From contig JAATGJ010000180.1 in assembly GCA_015654695.1 (NCBI GenBank), positions 1-64,000 on the forward strand: a stretch of DNA of 64,000 nucleotides, read 5' to 3'. The notes under the pieces were generated by a model. That model made no database searches, was not told where the DNA came from, and saw only the letters and a list, made by a program, of their open reading frames with translations. Of this stretch, positions 26,601 to 34,962 are shown piece after piece (position 1 is the stretch's first letter; every line of letters starts with the position of its first letter). The position numbers and the translations under genes are program-made. This DNA comes from Chitinophagales bacterium (GTDB taxonomy: Bacteria; Bacteroidota; Bacteroidia; Chitinophagales; Chitinophagaceae).

Positions 26601-29600
26601 ACCATTCGCATCTGTGATAAAAACAGTATGCGTACCCGAAAGCAGATTGGTGAATGTTGTATTCGTTGCTCCGGTTTGGGTAGTCGCTCCATCCAGCACA
26701 AATGTATATGGTCCTGTACCGCCTGTTCCCGTGGTTACTGTAATGCTACCGTTAGTTGCGCCGGTACAAGAGCTGTTAATTGAAGTAAACGTAGCTGTGA
26801 ATCCCGCGCTGGCGGTTACGTTCGCATTGTTTAAGGTGAACTGGCAACCATTCGCATCCGTGATCAATACAGTATGCGTGCCTGAAGCAATATTATTAAA
26901 TATAGTATTCGTTGTGCCGGTTTGGGTAGTCGCTCCATCCAGCACAAATGTATATGGCCCTGTACCGCCTGTTCCCACGTTTACTGTAATACTTCCATTA
27001 GTAGCTCCCGTGCAAGTACTATTAGTTGAAGTAAATGTAGCTGTAAATCCCGCGCTGGCGGTTACGTGCGCGTTGTTTAATGTGAACTGGCAACCATTCG
27101 CATCCGTGATCAGCACAGTATGCGTACTTGAAGCAAGATTATTAAATATAGTATTTGTGGCACCGGTTTGGGTAGTTGTTCCATCTAACACAAATGTATA
27201 AGGCCCTGTACCACCTGTTCCTGTAGTTACTGTAATGCTTCCATTGGTAGCTCCTGTACAGGAACTGTTGGTTGAAGTAAATGTAGCTGTAAATCCACCT
27301 CCTGCTGTAACAGTAACAGGCAACGGAGTGACAGTAGTACACCCAATAGCATCCGTTATAGCTACAGTATGATTACCGGTTGCTACCCCGGTATAATTGG
27401 CAGCGGCACCTGTCTGAGTAGTTGTTCCATCTAATACGAATGTATAAGGCCCTGTTCCATTCGTTGGCGTCACCGCTATCGTTCCATTATTCACACCTGT
27501 ACAGGTAGTTGAGGTTGGAGTTAGTGTTGCTGTTAATCCTGTACCTGACGTCACGGTAACAGGAATATTGGCTGATGCACAACCTAAAGCATTTCTTATA
27601 ATGATAGTATGCGCCCCTGCGGATACATTAGTAAATACATTCGCAACTTGCGGAGCGCCTGCATCCAATGAATAAGTATAAGGACCAGTTCCATTGGTAG
27701 CCGTAGCGGTAATAGCTCCGTTATTGACACCCGGGCAGGATGTTGCAGTAGCGGTAGCAGTACCCGTAAGTACAGGACCAGCTATAACCGTTACAGGTAT
27801 TGGAGCCGACTGGCAACCAGCGGCATCGCTTACAACAACGGAATGTACCCCGGCTGCTATACCAGCGAAAACTGTCGTAGCGCCAGTCTGTATAACAGTT
27901 CCATCAAGAGTAAATGTATAAGGCGCTGTTCCGTTTGTTGGCGTTACAGTTATCGTTGCATTCGTTGCCCCGCTACATGATGTATTGATCGCGGTCGCAT
28001 TGGCCAATAATGCCGAACCCGGGTTTACTGTTACCGGTATGGGAGCTGAGATACAAAGGCCCGCTTCTCTTATTGTTGCTGTATAGTTGCCGGCAGCCAA
28101 ACCGGTAAAGACATTACTTGTTTGATAAGGACCCCCATTCAATGAATACTGGTAAGGCCCCGTTCCGCTGGTCGGCGTTATGGTTATACTTCCGTTGTTG
28201 ACGCCGGTACAGGCAGTAGGGGCTGCGGCGGCAGTACCTGTTACTGTACCAGTACCCTGCAATACAGTAACAGGATCAAGTTGTTTACTACACCCTGCAT
28301 TGTCAAGTGTGCTGATTGAATATGTACCTGGCGCCAGGTTAGAGAAAATATTATTAGTAGTGTAGAGGCCTCCGTTAATAGAGTATGTTATTGGGGGGGT
28401 GCCATTGGGTGGATTAACAGTTATATTGCCATTGCTTGCCCCTGGACAGGAAGTATTAATGACATTATAAGTAACAGTTAGTACGCCGGTGGGCACAATA
28501 GTAATTGGGAGGATGCTGCTGCAACCACCACTTGCATCAGTAACCGATATGGTGTAGTTGCCTGCAGTAAGCCCTGTAAATTGGTTAGTTGTCTGGCTGA
28601 TATTCCCGGGAGTAAGTACATAAGTGTAAGGAGCAATACCAGTACCCGCAGGTATTGTGATGGTAGCGGTGCCAGTACCTATAACACCACAATTAGTAGT
28701 TGTTACAGCAGCCGTCGCATTTAATGCGGTTGTTTTGTTTACTGTAATGGTATCAAGAATGACAATCTGGCTATTCACATTGTCACAAACAGTATACGTT
28801 GTTTTTATAACATACTGACCAGTAGTGGCAGCCGGGCAAAAGCCTGGGAAAGTTACATCCAGCAAACCGGCAGTAGTCGTAATAGTATCCCCTGCAACAA
28901 TAGGCGCGCCGGCTAAAGTTTGTAATTGGCAATTTACAAAACGGGAAATCGAACCCGATGGGGTAAACCTGTAAGCGGTATTATGTTCACTCCATAACGT
29001 GGCATTTTTTCCGGGTGCGGCTACTGCCTTGTCGCGGGCCCAGTTTTGAATACCTAAGATGGCCCTGTTTCCGGGAGGGAAGTTTGAAAAGCAAGTTTTA
29101 TTTTCAATAAAAACTTCTATAAGACCAGTTGATTCATAAACAACAATTTGAAAAGTAGTGGGTGCAGGGATAGAGCAACCGGGAACCCCAAAAACACCAA
29201 GATGATAAAAGCTTACAATAAGTCTGCGGAATGGGGCGGTACCTTCAAACCTCCATTCGATTTTCCTGTCCGCAGGACTTGATGCAACCTGGGGATCCAG
29301 ATCAGTAAATACTCCCATGATGGATGCCTTGGGGTAGTAAGGGGCATTGATATCACATTGCGCTCCCCCGGCATAGGGAATTGTTTCTGATATTTGCCAG
29401 GAATTTCCACAATCAGGAGGAGAAGCATTTGTTTCATCAAAGGTTACCAGGCCATTAGATCCTATCACAGCCTTTGTATATATAGAATCATAGAAACAAA
29501 AGCTAAAAGGCATATTAATTAAAGCGCTGTACAGATCATCTGCATAAACTTCTGTTATTTCATTTCCGGTTGGAGTGGTATAAGCAAACGGAGTGTACCC

Positions 29601-29798
29601 AATTGTGTTAATTGAATAATCTGATGATGATTTCAAATGGGGGACCCTAAATGGTTGAGTCACACAGTTTTCACCACAAGGAAGGTTGATAACAGTCCCA
29701 TTTAGCCCGGTATTAAAACCATTTTGTGCTGAAAGCGGGCCGGATAGAAAAAAAATGAAGATGACAATAACAAAAAGCCTTAACAAAGCAGATATCAT
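23640..29798 (-). CDS. Giant SprB-repeat surface protein with gliding-motility C-terminal domain
   Basis: The 2052-residue exported protein is likely moved to the cell surface by type IX secretion. The signal peptide is residues 1-24 (LFVIVIFIFFLSGPLSAQ). An N-terminal nidogen-like domain spans about 40-300 (NMPFSFCFYDSIYTKAVIGS, SIMGVFTDLDP). About 17 SprB-type repeats of 77-83 residues follow, each with a central (N/T)G(S/T)ITV, (G/A)PY(T/Q)(F/Y)(V/S)L(D/N)G and a conserved Cys pair around SCTGATNG and DANGC. Three Ig/PKD-like modules come next. The CHU_C domain ends it (ATAFTPNGDGKNDVFVPF, FRVYNRWGQLLYST, GWDGRFGG). SprB is the Flavobacterium gliding adhesin. A mere surface adhesin role is equally possible, as no other gld/spr genes are in the window. 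Confidence 0.93.
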   Translation of the reverse strand: MISALLRLFVIVIFIFFLSGPLSAQNGFNTGLNGTVINLPCGENCVTQPFRVPHLKSSSDYSINTIGYTPFAYTTPTGNEITEVYADDLYSALINMPFSFCFYDSIYTKAVIGSNGLVTFDETNASPPDCGNSWQISETIPYAGGAQCDINAPYYPKASIMGVFTDLDPQVASSPADRKIEWRFEGTAPFRRLIVSFYHLGVFGVPGCSIPAPTTFQIVVYESTGLIEVFIENKTCFSNFPPGNRAILGIQNWARDKAVAAPGKNATLWSEHNTAYRFTPSGSISRFVNCQLQTLAGAPIVAGDTITTTAGLLDVTFPGFCPAATTGQYVIKTTYTVCDNVNSQIVILDTITVNKTTALNATAAVTTTNCGVIGTGTATITIPAGTGIAPYTYVLTPGNISQTTNQFTGLTAGNYTISVTDASGGCSSILPITIVPTGVLTVTYNVINTSCPGASNGNITVNPPNGTPPITYSINGGLYTTNNIFSNLAPGTYSISTLDNAGCSKQLDPVTVLQGTGTVTGTAAAAPTACTGVNNGSITITPTSGTGPYQYSLNGGPYQTSNVFTGLAAGNYTATIREAGLCISAPIPVTVNPGSALLANATAINTSCSGATNATITVTPTNGTAPYTFTLDGTVIQTGATTVFAGIAAGVHSVVVSDAAGCQSAPIPVTVIAGPVLTGTATATATSCPGVNNGAITATATNGTGPYTYSLDAGAPQVANVFTNVSAGAHTIIIRNALGCASANIPVTVTSGTGLTATLTPTSTTCTGVNNGTIAVTPTNGTGPYTFVLDGTTTQTGAAANYTGVATGNHTVAITDAIGCTTVTPLPVTVTAGGGFTATFTSTNSSCTGATNGSITVTTGTGGTGPYTFVLDGTTTQTGATNTIFNNLASSTHTVLITDANGCQFTLNNAHVTASAGFTATFTSTNSTCTGATNGSITVNVGTGGTGPYTFVLDGATTQTGTTNTIFNNIASGTHTVLITDANGCQFTLNNANVTASAGFTATFTSINSSCTGATNGSITVTTGTGGTGPYTFVLDGATTQTGATNTTFTNLLSGTHTVFITDANGCQFTLNNANVTASAGFTATFTSINSSCTGATNGSITVTTGTGGTSPYTFVLDGATTQTGATNTTFTNLASGTHTVLITDANGCQFTLNNANVTASAGFTATYTSVATSCSGAANGSITVTPGTGGTAPYTFLLDGITTQTGAANTVFTNLASGTHTVLITDANGCQFTLNNANVTAGAVLAAVVTPVATACPGVNNGSITVTPSNGNGPYTFVLDGTITQTGATTTTYTGIAAGSHTIVVTDVNGCNSTLPLVNVVSGTGVTANINPIGTSCTGATNGSIAITPTNGTSPYTFVLNGTTTQTGAATTSFAGLAAGATYSIVVTDAIGCTGTFSNINVAQGSALLANAVAVPTTCNGAANGQITVTPANGAGPYTFVLNGTTTQTGATNTSFTGLTANTYSIVVTDAAGCISSPVSATVNPGAAITITPAKVDATCFGATTGSITATASANATAPVEFSLNNITWQASSNFNGLAANTYTVYIRDAVGCTNTAMITVGHPTQLAAATTVQNVLCNGQNNGVITVTATGGTSAYSYSLDNVTFQPGNTFSVGAGPYTVYVRDINNCPVQVNNVNVTQPVVLAATATTANATCDGGNDGTITVTATGGTLPYQYSTNGTNFQSSAILNVAPGTFNNVTVKDANGCTFIVPAVTVGLTNNLTLTPAADPAPVCEGNSVQLQLITNATQFLWTPATGLSSNTIANPQAKPATTTLYSVIATLGRCSLPDDILVTILPAPVPDAGIDGDICYGQNYQLQAVGDPAYTYTWSPATYLSSTSGITTISTPDQTTIYALSVTDINGCTSLKPDQVTVFVTPPIQVTTYPADTVVYAGAQVPLLATSAGTSYLWSPVDGLDNPNIPNPVATAPVIEGAVVTYLVTTTTAAGCQGEAFITIRVYKGPEIYVATAFTPNGDGKNDVFVPFPVGIKKLNYFRVYNRWGQLLYSTSTLNQGWDGRFGGMEQGSGAYVWMAEGVTMDNKLISKKGSVILIR
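26067..27293 (-). repeat. Five near-identical tandem repeats with 246-bp period inside the SprB-repeat gene
   Basis: SprB-type units 7-11 of the encoded protein have 82 residues each; the last has 81. The same word GGCAACCATT recurs at 26105, 26351, 26597, 26843 and 27089, exactly 246 bases apart. Flanking units are more diverged and vary in length, so this block is a recent expansion. Confidence 0.92.
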
Positions 29799-29926
29799 AA
29801 TTAGGGTAAATAGTTTTGGTGAAATAAGGCTGGCAACCTGGACAACAAGTTACAAAAAATATCAGTACAGGGAGAGCTAAATTGGCCGTGGACAAAAAAT
29901 GATTATCCTGCTTAATCGGTGGACTT

Positions 29927-32173
29927 TCAGGCAATATCCCCGGTATCATATCTTTCTACTGATTCAATGCCCGGCAGGCTTTTCAGGCTGGATAGTAATT
30001 CTTCGAGTTCATCTTTATCATGCACAAACACTTTGATCTTTCCCTCAAATAATCCTTCTTTGGCTTCTACGCTTAATGCGCTGATATTGATTTTCAATTC
30101 ACCCGAAATAAGGTTGGTGATCTTATGAATCACCCCCACATCATCCATGCCTACAATTTTCAAACCTGTAAGAAAAGAGATTTCCTTGTTCCTGGCCCAT
30201 TTTGTTTTCACTACCCTATGGCCATAGTTGGCCAGCAGCTTTGCCGCATTCGGGCAATTGGTACGGTGAATGGTAAGTCCTTTGCCGGTGGTAATAAATC
30301 CAAAAACATCATCCCCCGGAATAGGTTTGCAGCAATTGGCCAGATTATATACGATCTTATCGCTGCTTTCACCAAAAATGACCAGTTCTGTATCTTTTTT
30401 TGAGCTGCCACCCGGGTGATTAGGATTATACTCCGGCTTGGGATCAAATATCCTGATTGGCTTTGGCGCTTCTATCCTGTCGCCCATTACCGTAAATTCT
30501 TTCAGGTCTTTAAGGTCAATATTCTTTATGGCTACCTGGTAAAAAAGATCAACATGTGAAGGCAGCTTATACCAGTGCACCAGTTCATCAATATTATGCG
30601 GGTTCATGGATGCACCCATGCCTTCCAGTTTTCGCTGTACCGCATACTTACCTTCATCACCGATCTTTTTCTTTTCCTCTTTCAACGCATCCTTTATCCT
30701 TCCCTTTGCCTTGGCCGTTACTACAAAACCCAGCCAGTCTTCCGATGGCTTTTGCTTATTACTGGTAATGATCTCTATCTGGTCACCGCTCCGCAGTTTA
30801 TGACTGAGCGGAACTAATTTGTGGTTCACTTTGGCCCCGATGGTCTTGACACCAATAGCACTGTGAATAGCGAAAGCGAAATCCAGCGCCGTAGAACCAA
30901 TGGGCAGCATTTTTACATCCCCCTTGGGCGTATAAACATAAATTTCTTCGGCAAGAAAACTGGTTTTGAAATCCTGCAGAAAATCAATACTGTCCGTTTC
31001 CTGGCTGCTGATCACTTCCCGTATCTGCTGAAACCATTTGTCAAAACCGCTTTCATCTGTTGCCCCTTCTTTATATTTCCAGTGAGCTGCCAAACCTTTT
31101 TCAGCAATTTCATTCATTCGCTTCGTTCGTATCTGCACTTCCACCCACTTACCTTGCGGACCCATCACGGTGGTATGCAATGCTTCATAGCCATTGGATT
31201 TGGGATTGCTTAACCAGTCTCTTAACCGTTCAGGTGAAGGTGTATATTCATCCGTGATCATCGAATATACTTTCCAGCAGTCTTCTTTTTCTTTTTCCTG
31301 TGGTGAATCTAATATGACACGGATAGCAAACAGGTCATACACCTCTTCAAAATCCACCCCTTTCTTCTTCATTTTATTGGAAATGGAGTGTATGCTTTTG
31401 GGTCTTCCGTATATTTCAAAATTAAAATTGCCTTTTTCTAATTTCTCTTTTATAGGTTTAATGAATTCATTGATGTACTTGGATCGTTCTCTTTTTGTTT
31501 CCGCCAGTTTTTGAGCAATTTCCTTGTAAGTATCCGGCTCCATGTATTTCATGGCCAGGTCTTCCATCTCGGTTTTGATATTATACAATCCCATGCGATG
31601 GGCCAGCGGCGCATATACATATACCGTTTCCGAGGCTATCTTCAGTTGTTTTTCCCGCTTCATGCTTTCCAGCGTCCGCATATTATGCAACCGGTCTGCC
31701 AGTTTGATCAGTATCACACGGGGATCATCCGTCAGTGTCAGTAGTATTTTTTTAAAATTTTCCGCCTGCTGCGAAGCATTGACATCAATAACGTTGGATA
31801 TTTTAGTAAGACCATCTACTATCCTGGCAATTTCATTCCCAAATTCCTTTTCTACATCTTCCAGGGTAATGTCAGTATCCTCTACTGTGTCATGCATCAG
31901 TGCGCAAATGGTAGAGCGGACACCGAGTCCAATTTCTTCCACACAAATTTTGGCGACGGCAAGGGGATGGAGAATATAAGGTTCGCCGCTTTTTCGCCGC
32001 ATGGTCTTATGTGCATCAGCAGCCATTTCAAAAGCGGTACGGAGCAGGTCTTTATCACCGGGTTTTATTTTGGTTTTAAGGGACCGCAACAGGGAACGGT
32101 ATTCCCGCAGGATAAGTTTTCTTTCCTGCTCTTCATTCAAATTATATTTTGGTATCTGTGCTACAGTTTCCAT
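29927..32173 (-). CDS. Bifunctional (p)ppGpp synthetase/hydrolase (Rel/SpoT)
   Basis: The 748-residue protein controls the stringent alarmone. The N-terminal HD hydrolase domain has HPLAVAKICVEEIGL and LMHDTVEDTD, with an intact HD pair. LADRLHNMRTLESMKREKQ is the conserved segment that follows. The synthetase domain has GRPKSIHSISNKMKKKG and DLFAIRVIL. The TGS domain begins IYVYTPKGDVKMLPIGSTAL, and a C-terminal ACT domain covers about 670-745. Both catalytic halves look complete, so it should make and degrade (p)ppGpp. It starts 245 bases from the divergent tRNA-Leu and is followed on the same strand by the SprB-repeat gene. Confidence 0.95.
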   Translation of the reverse strand: METVAQIPKYNLNEEQERKLILREYRSLLRSLKTKIKPGDKDLLRTAFEMAADAHKTMRRKSGEPYILHPLAVAKICVEEIGLGVRSTICALMHDTVEDTDITLEDVEKEFGNEIARIVDGLTKISNVIDVNASQQAENFKKILLTLTDDPRVILIKLADRLHNMRTLESMKREKQLKIASETVYVYAPLAHRMGLYNIKTEMEDLAMKYMEPDTYKEIAQKLAETKRERSKYINEFIKPIKEKLEKGNFNFEIYGRPKSIHSISNKMKKKGVDFEEVYDLFAIRVILDSPQEKEKEDCWKVYSMITDEYTPSPERLRDWLSNPKSNGYEALHTTVMGPQGKWVEVQIRTKRMNEIAEKGLAAHWKYKEGATDESGFDKWFQQIREVISSQETDSIDFLQDFKTSFLAEEIYVYTPKGDVKMLPIGSTALDFAFAIHSAIGVKTIGAKVNHKLVPLSHKLRSGDQIEIITSNKQKPSEDWLGFVVTAKAKGRIKDALKEEKKKIGDEGKYAVQRKLEGMGASMNPHNIDELVHWYKLPSHVDLFYQVAIKNIDLKDLKEFTVMGDRIEAPKPIRIFDPKPEYNPNHPGGSSKKDTELVIFGESSDKIVYNLANCCKPIPGDDVFGFITTGKGLTIHRTNCPNAAKLLANYGHRVVKTKWARNKEISFLTGLKIVGMDDVGVIHKITNLISGELKINISALSVEAKEGLFEGKIKVFVHDKDELEELLSSLKSLPGIESVERYDTGDIA

Positions 32174-32330
32174 TCAAATATGTACCGGGACGAATTTACT
32201 GAATTTATATTGCCCTTACTCTCTAATAATGACAGCCGTATGATATATCTTTCGAAAATTATAAGCTGCTATTCTTTTCTTTATGCATTCACTTTATCTT
32301 TTTTGAATACTATTTTCCGTACAAATGCCC

Positions 32331-32338
32331 TACATTTG
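32331..32338 (+). promoter_or_regulatory. -7 promoter element of tRNA-Leu (TACATTTG)
   Basis: This is a perfect TAnnTTTG about 80 bases before the tRNA. tig may be cotranscribed. Confidence 0.55.
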
Positions 32339-32417
32339 CAACCCCTAAGAAGGTTATGATGTATGGCTTCGCGCTAAGAGTTTTGGCGCCTGCGGCTCAT
32401 ACTTCAGAGCCTGAAAT

Positions 32418-32503
32418 TCCGGATGTGGTGAAATTGGTAGACACGTCAGACTTAGGATCTGATGCCGTAAGGTATGGGGGTTCGAGTCCCTCCATCCGGA
32501 CCA
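32418..32503 (+). tRNA. tRNA-Leu (anticodon UAG)
   Basis: The 86-base class II tRNA has a 7-bp acceptor stem TCCGGAT/ATCCGGA and an encoded CCA end. The D-arm region contains AAATTGGTAGACAC. The anticodon stem-loop TCAGA-CTTAGGA-TCTGA has UAG at the centre. A variable arm (TGCCGTAAGGTA) and the T-loop TTCGAGT follow. Confidence 0.95.
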
Positions 32504-32506
32504 ACG

Positions 32507-32603
32507 GAATATCGAACAGAAGAACAAGGAATGACGAATTTAAGAAGTAAGCCGGGATGATAAACATCCATCTTTATTATTCGCTATTCCTTGTTCGATA
32601 TTC
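32507..32603. repeat. Long imperfect palindrome (REP-like) between tRNA-Leu and tig
   Basis: The left arm GAATATCGAACA...AACAAGGAAT...CGAAT (32507-32539) is the reverse complement of the right arm ATTCG..ATTCCTTGTTCGATATTC (32579-32603), with a short extra insert in the left arm. It lies directly after the tRNA 3' end and ends 18 bases before tig. It could be a mobile palindromic element or a processing/termination hairpin. Confidence 0.6.
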
Positions 32604-32621
32604 ATCATTCAAATTATATCT

Positions 32622-34025
32622 ATGGCAACAGTCACAAAAGAAAATATCGGTTTGCTGCACGAAAAGCTAACCGTGAAACTGGAAAAGACCGATTACCTGC
32701 CTTCTTTTGAAAAAGCACTGAAGGACTACAGTAAGAAAGCAAATATCCCCGGCTTTCGTAAAGGAATGGTACCTGCAGGTCTTATCAAAAAGATGTATGG
32801 CCCTTCCTTATTTACTGATGAAGTACTTCGTTCCGTTGACCGTGAACTGATCAGCTACCTGCAAAATGATAAGGTGGATATTTTCGCGCAGCCTCTTCCG
32901 CTGGAAACCGATATACGCCAACTGGATGTCAACAACCCTGCTGATTATACTTTTCATTTTGAAGTAGGCATGAAGCCGGAGTTTCAACTTCCTGATCTTG
33001 GCAAAGCGAATATCACTGAATACAAAGTGGTAATAACAGATGAAATGATCAACAATGAGATCGCCCGCCTGCAAAACCGGTACGGCAACATGAAAGATGA
33101 GGATACTGTGAACTCAGAAGAGAATGTGCTGAATGTAATTTTTTCTGAAGTAAATGAAAATGGAGAGGAGACAGAAGGTGGTATTACAAAAGACAATTCC
33201 TTATTGGTAAAATATTTCAAAGAAGATTTTCGCAGCAACCTGCTGGGTAAAGTGCTGAATGATTTTGTAATAGTGCAATTAGACAAAGCCTTTGACGAAA
33301 AAGAGCTGGATTTTATTCTCGGCGATCTTGGACTGGATAAAAATGATCCCGAAGCTTTGAAAAAACATTTTAAGATCCAGGTCACGAAGATCGGGATGCT
33401 GGAAAAGAAAGATATGAACGAAGAATTCTTCAGCCAGTTATATCCCGGCCAGGAAATAAAAACCGAAGCTGATTTTCGCAATAAGGTAAAAGAAGAAATA
33501 GGAGCTTACTGGACAAGCCAGGTAAGAAACCAGATTCATGACCAGGTATTTCACCAGTTGGTTGACCATACTGAAATTAAATTCCCGGAAGGCTTTTTGA
33601 AAAAATGGATGAAGACGCAGGGCAATGCTGCTTCAGAAGAACAACAGGCTGCGCCTAAATCAGAGGAAGAAGTAGAAAAAGAATTCCCGACTTTTCTCAA
33701 CCAGTTGAAATGGACATTGATCTCTGACAAAATTGTACAGGACAATGCCATCCAGGTTAATCCCGATGAGATCCGCCAATTTGCCAAACAGCAATTATTC
33801 GGCTATATGGGTGGCATGGGCAATGTGGCAGACGATCAGCCCTGGGTAAAAGAGTATGTAGAAAAAATGATGAAGGACAGGAAATTTGTTGAAGATGCAT
33901 ATAACCGCCTCCAGACACAAAAAATGTTTGAGTGGGCTGAAACGCAGGTGAAGCCGGCTGAAAAAGAGATCAGTGCGGAAGAGTTTACTAAAATGGTAGA
34001 GGCGCACCAGCACCATCATCATTAA
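32622..34025 (+). CDS. tig: Trigger factor, ribosome-associated chaperone/peptidyl-prolyl isomerase
   Basis: The 467-residue protein binds nascent chains at the ribosome exit. The N-terminal ribosome-binding domain includes SKKANIPGFRKGMVPAGLI. It is followed by the PPIase-like middle (about residues 150-250) and a helical C-terminal chaperone domain (TEADFRNKVKEEIGAYWTSQ). Overall similarity to proteobacterial trigger factor is modest, which is usual in Bacteroidota. It ends with the natural histidine-rich tail MVEAHQHHHH. The downstream order clpP1-clpP2-clpX matches the widespread tig-clpP-clpX neighbourhood. Confidence 0.92.
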   Translation: MATVTKENIGLLHEKLTVKLEKTDYLPSFEKALKDYSKKANIPGFRKGMVPAGLIKKMYGPSLFTDEVLRSVDRELISYLQNDKVDIFAQPLPLETDIRQLDVNNPADYTFHFEVGMKPEFQLPDLGKANITEYKVVITDEMINNEIARLQNRYGNMKDEDTVNSEENVLNVIFSEVNENGEETEGGITKDNSLLVKYFKEDFRSNLLGKVLNDFVIVQLDKAFDEKELDFILGDLGLDKNDPEALKKHFKIQVTKIGMLEKKDMNEEFFSQLYPGQEIKTEADFRNKVKEEIGAYWTSQVRNQIHDQVFHQLVDHTEIKFPEGFLKKWMKTQGNAASEEQQAAPKSEEEVEKEFPTFLNQLKWTLISDKIVQDNAIQVNPDEIRQFAKQQLFGYMGGMGNVADDQPWVKEYVEKMMKDRKFVEDAYNRLQTQKMFEWAETQVKPAEKEISAEEFTKMVEAHQHHHH

Positions 34026-34086
34026 CTTCTGCCATCGCCATGGCGGGAAATTTAGGCAGAAAAGTATTTCGTTTTATAAAAAATTC

Positions 34087-34120
34087 AACAGCAGGGACAC
34101 TCTTTGCTGTTTTTTATTTT
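34087..34120 (+). terminator. Terminator of tig
   Basis: The stem AACAGCA/TGCTGTT (34087-34093 and 34105-34111) is followed by TTTTTATTTTT. It lies 60 bases after the tig stop, behind a second small inverted repeat TTCTGCC/GGCAGAA (34027-34061). Confidence 0.78.
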
Positions 34121-34397
34121 TAATGCGAGAACCGGATTTCATTATTGCCATCTGTGCCGGACCGCTCCTGCGGTGAAAAAAATTGTAGTACAACATCTAC
34201 ATAGTGTTAAGTGATGATACTATTTTCTAAAATTTCCATTTGTCCTTCTTTTGCTACCAGAAACAAGTTGATATATCCCCCATTGTATCAAAACTATTGA
34301 CTGACCCTTTTACAAGCGCCTATTATCCGTATCCCATGAAACAACCCGGCTTAACCCTGAATCGGAATTATAGAATAGAATTGTAAACAAAAAAATA
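34121..34397. other. Intergenic region after tig, no gene seen
   Basis: With the terminator, this makes a 372-base gap. I see no open frame with coding character and no clear RNA fold. It should contain the promoter of the gene at 34398. Confidence 0.4.
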
Positions 34398-34829
34398 ATG
34401 GAAATTTACCAGGTTACAGAGATACCGGCTTTATCAAAAGATCCCACCCTTCACAGTATAGTGAATGATCTGATATATGAGGCAGCCCCTTTGGCGGTTC
34501 ACAACCGGAACTACATTGTTAATAATGTGCCTGCCGATCTGATGATGGAAGCCAATGGTACGATCATATCCTCTGTTTTAAGCAAGCTCTTTCATACCGC
34601 CATCCGTCATGCGCAAAACAGCGTTATACTTATTTCTGCGAAGGTGTATGGAATAACGGTCCTTGTGCAGGTCAAAAGCAAAGGCAATATCAGTCCTTCC
34701 TTACCGGAAGATCTCGGTCATGCCTCTTTGAAAGCCCGGAAGACCGGTGGTATTATTGAAATGGTCCTTTGTGAAAATGAACAGGCCTGTATAGCGTATT
34801 GCTTTCTGAATGTGGCGGGAGCTGCATAA
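34398..34829 (+). CDS. Small stand-alone GHKL (histidine-kinase ATPase)-like domain, degenerate
   Basis: The 143-residue protein has no signal peptide. Residues 50-125 follow the course of a histidine-kinase ATPase domain. ANGTIISSVLSKLFHTAIRH occupies the N-box position but lacks the usual Asn-x-x-x-Asn. ILISAKVYGITVLVQVKSKG is the strand pair leading to the G1 box, which here lacks the DxGxG motif. The C-terminal strand IEMVLCENEQACIAYCFLN matches the last strand of the fold. The missing residues suggest it does not bind ATP in the usual way. It may instead act as an anti-sigma or scaffold-like partner. The similarity is by pattern only. It sits alone between tig and clpP1. Confidence 0.6.
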   Translation: MEIYQVTEIPALSKDPTLHSIVNDLIYEAAPLAVHNRNYIVNNVPADLMMEANGTIISSVLSKLFHTAIRHAQNSVILISAKVYGITVLVQVKSKGNISPSLPEDLGHASLKARKTGGIIEMVLCENEQACIAYCFLNVAGAA

Positions 34830-34962
34830 TCAATTTCTATTTCCCATCTGCTTAATGTCATTTCGTCCTGAAATCATCCCTTCCTGACACCAATTTTGTG
34901 GTTTTGCCATTTGGACGGATATTTGATGAATTGAATTTCATCTAAAGACTAAAAGATCAACT

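Noticed and set aside
26497-27201. 234-codon plus-strand frame opposite the SprB repeats
   Set aside because: It is open only because the 246-bp repeat, a multiple of three, lacks antisense stops. Its peptides repeat with the same period, so it is a shadow.
26067-27293. Regularly spaced repeats as a CRISPR array
   Set aside because: The repeats are coding, contiguous and 246 bases long, with no short repeat-spacer structure.
32356-32550. 64-codon frame over the tRNA-Leu region
   Set aside because: It runs straight through the tRNA and its flanking palindrome. The translation is just the tRNA sequence.
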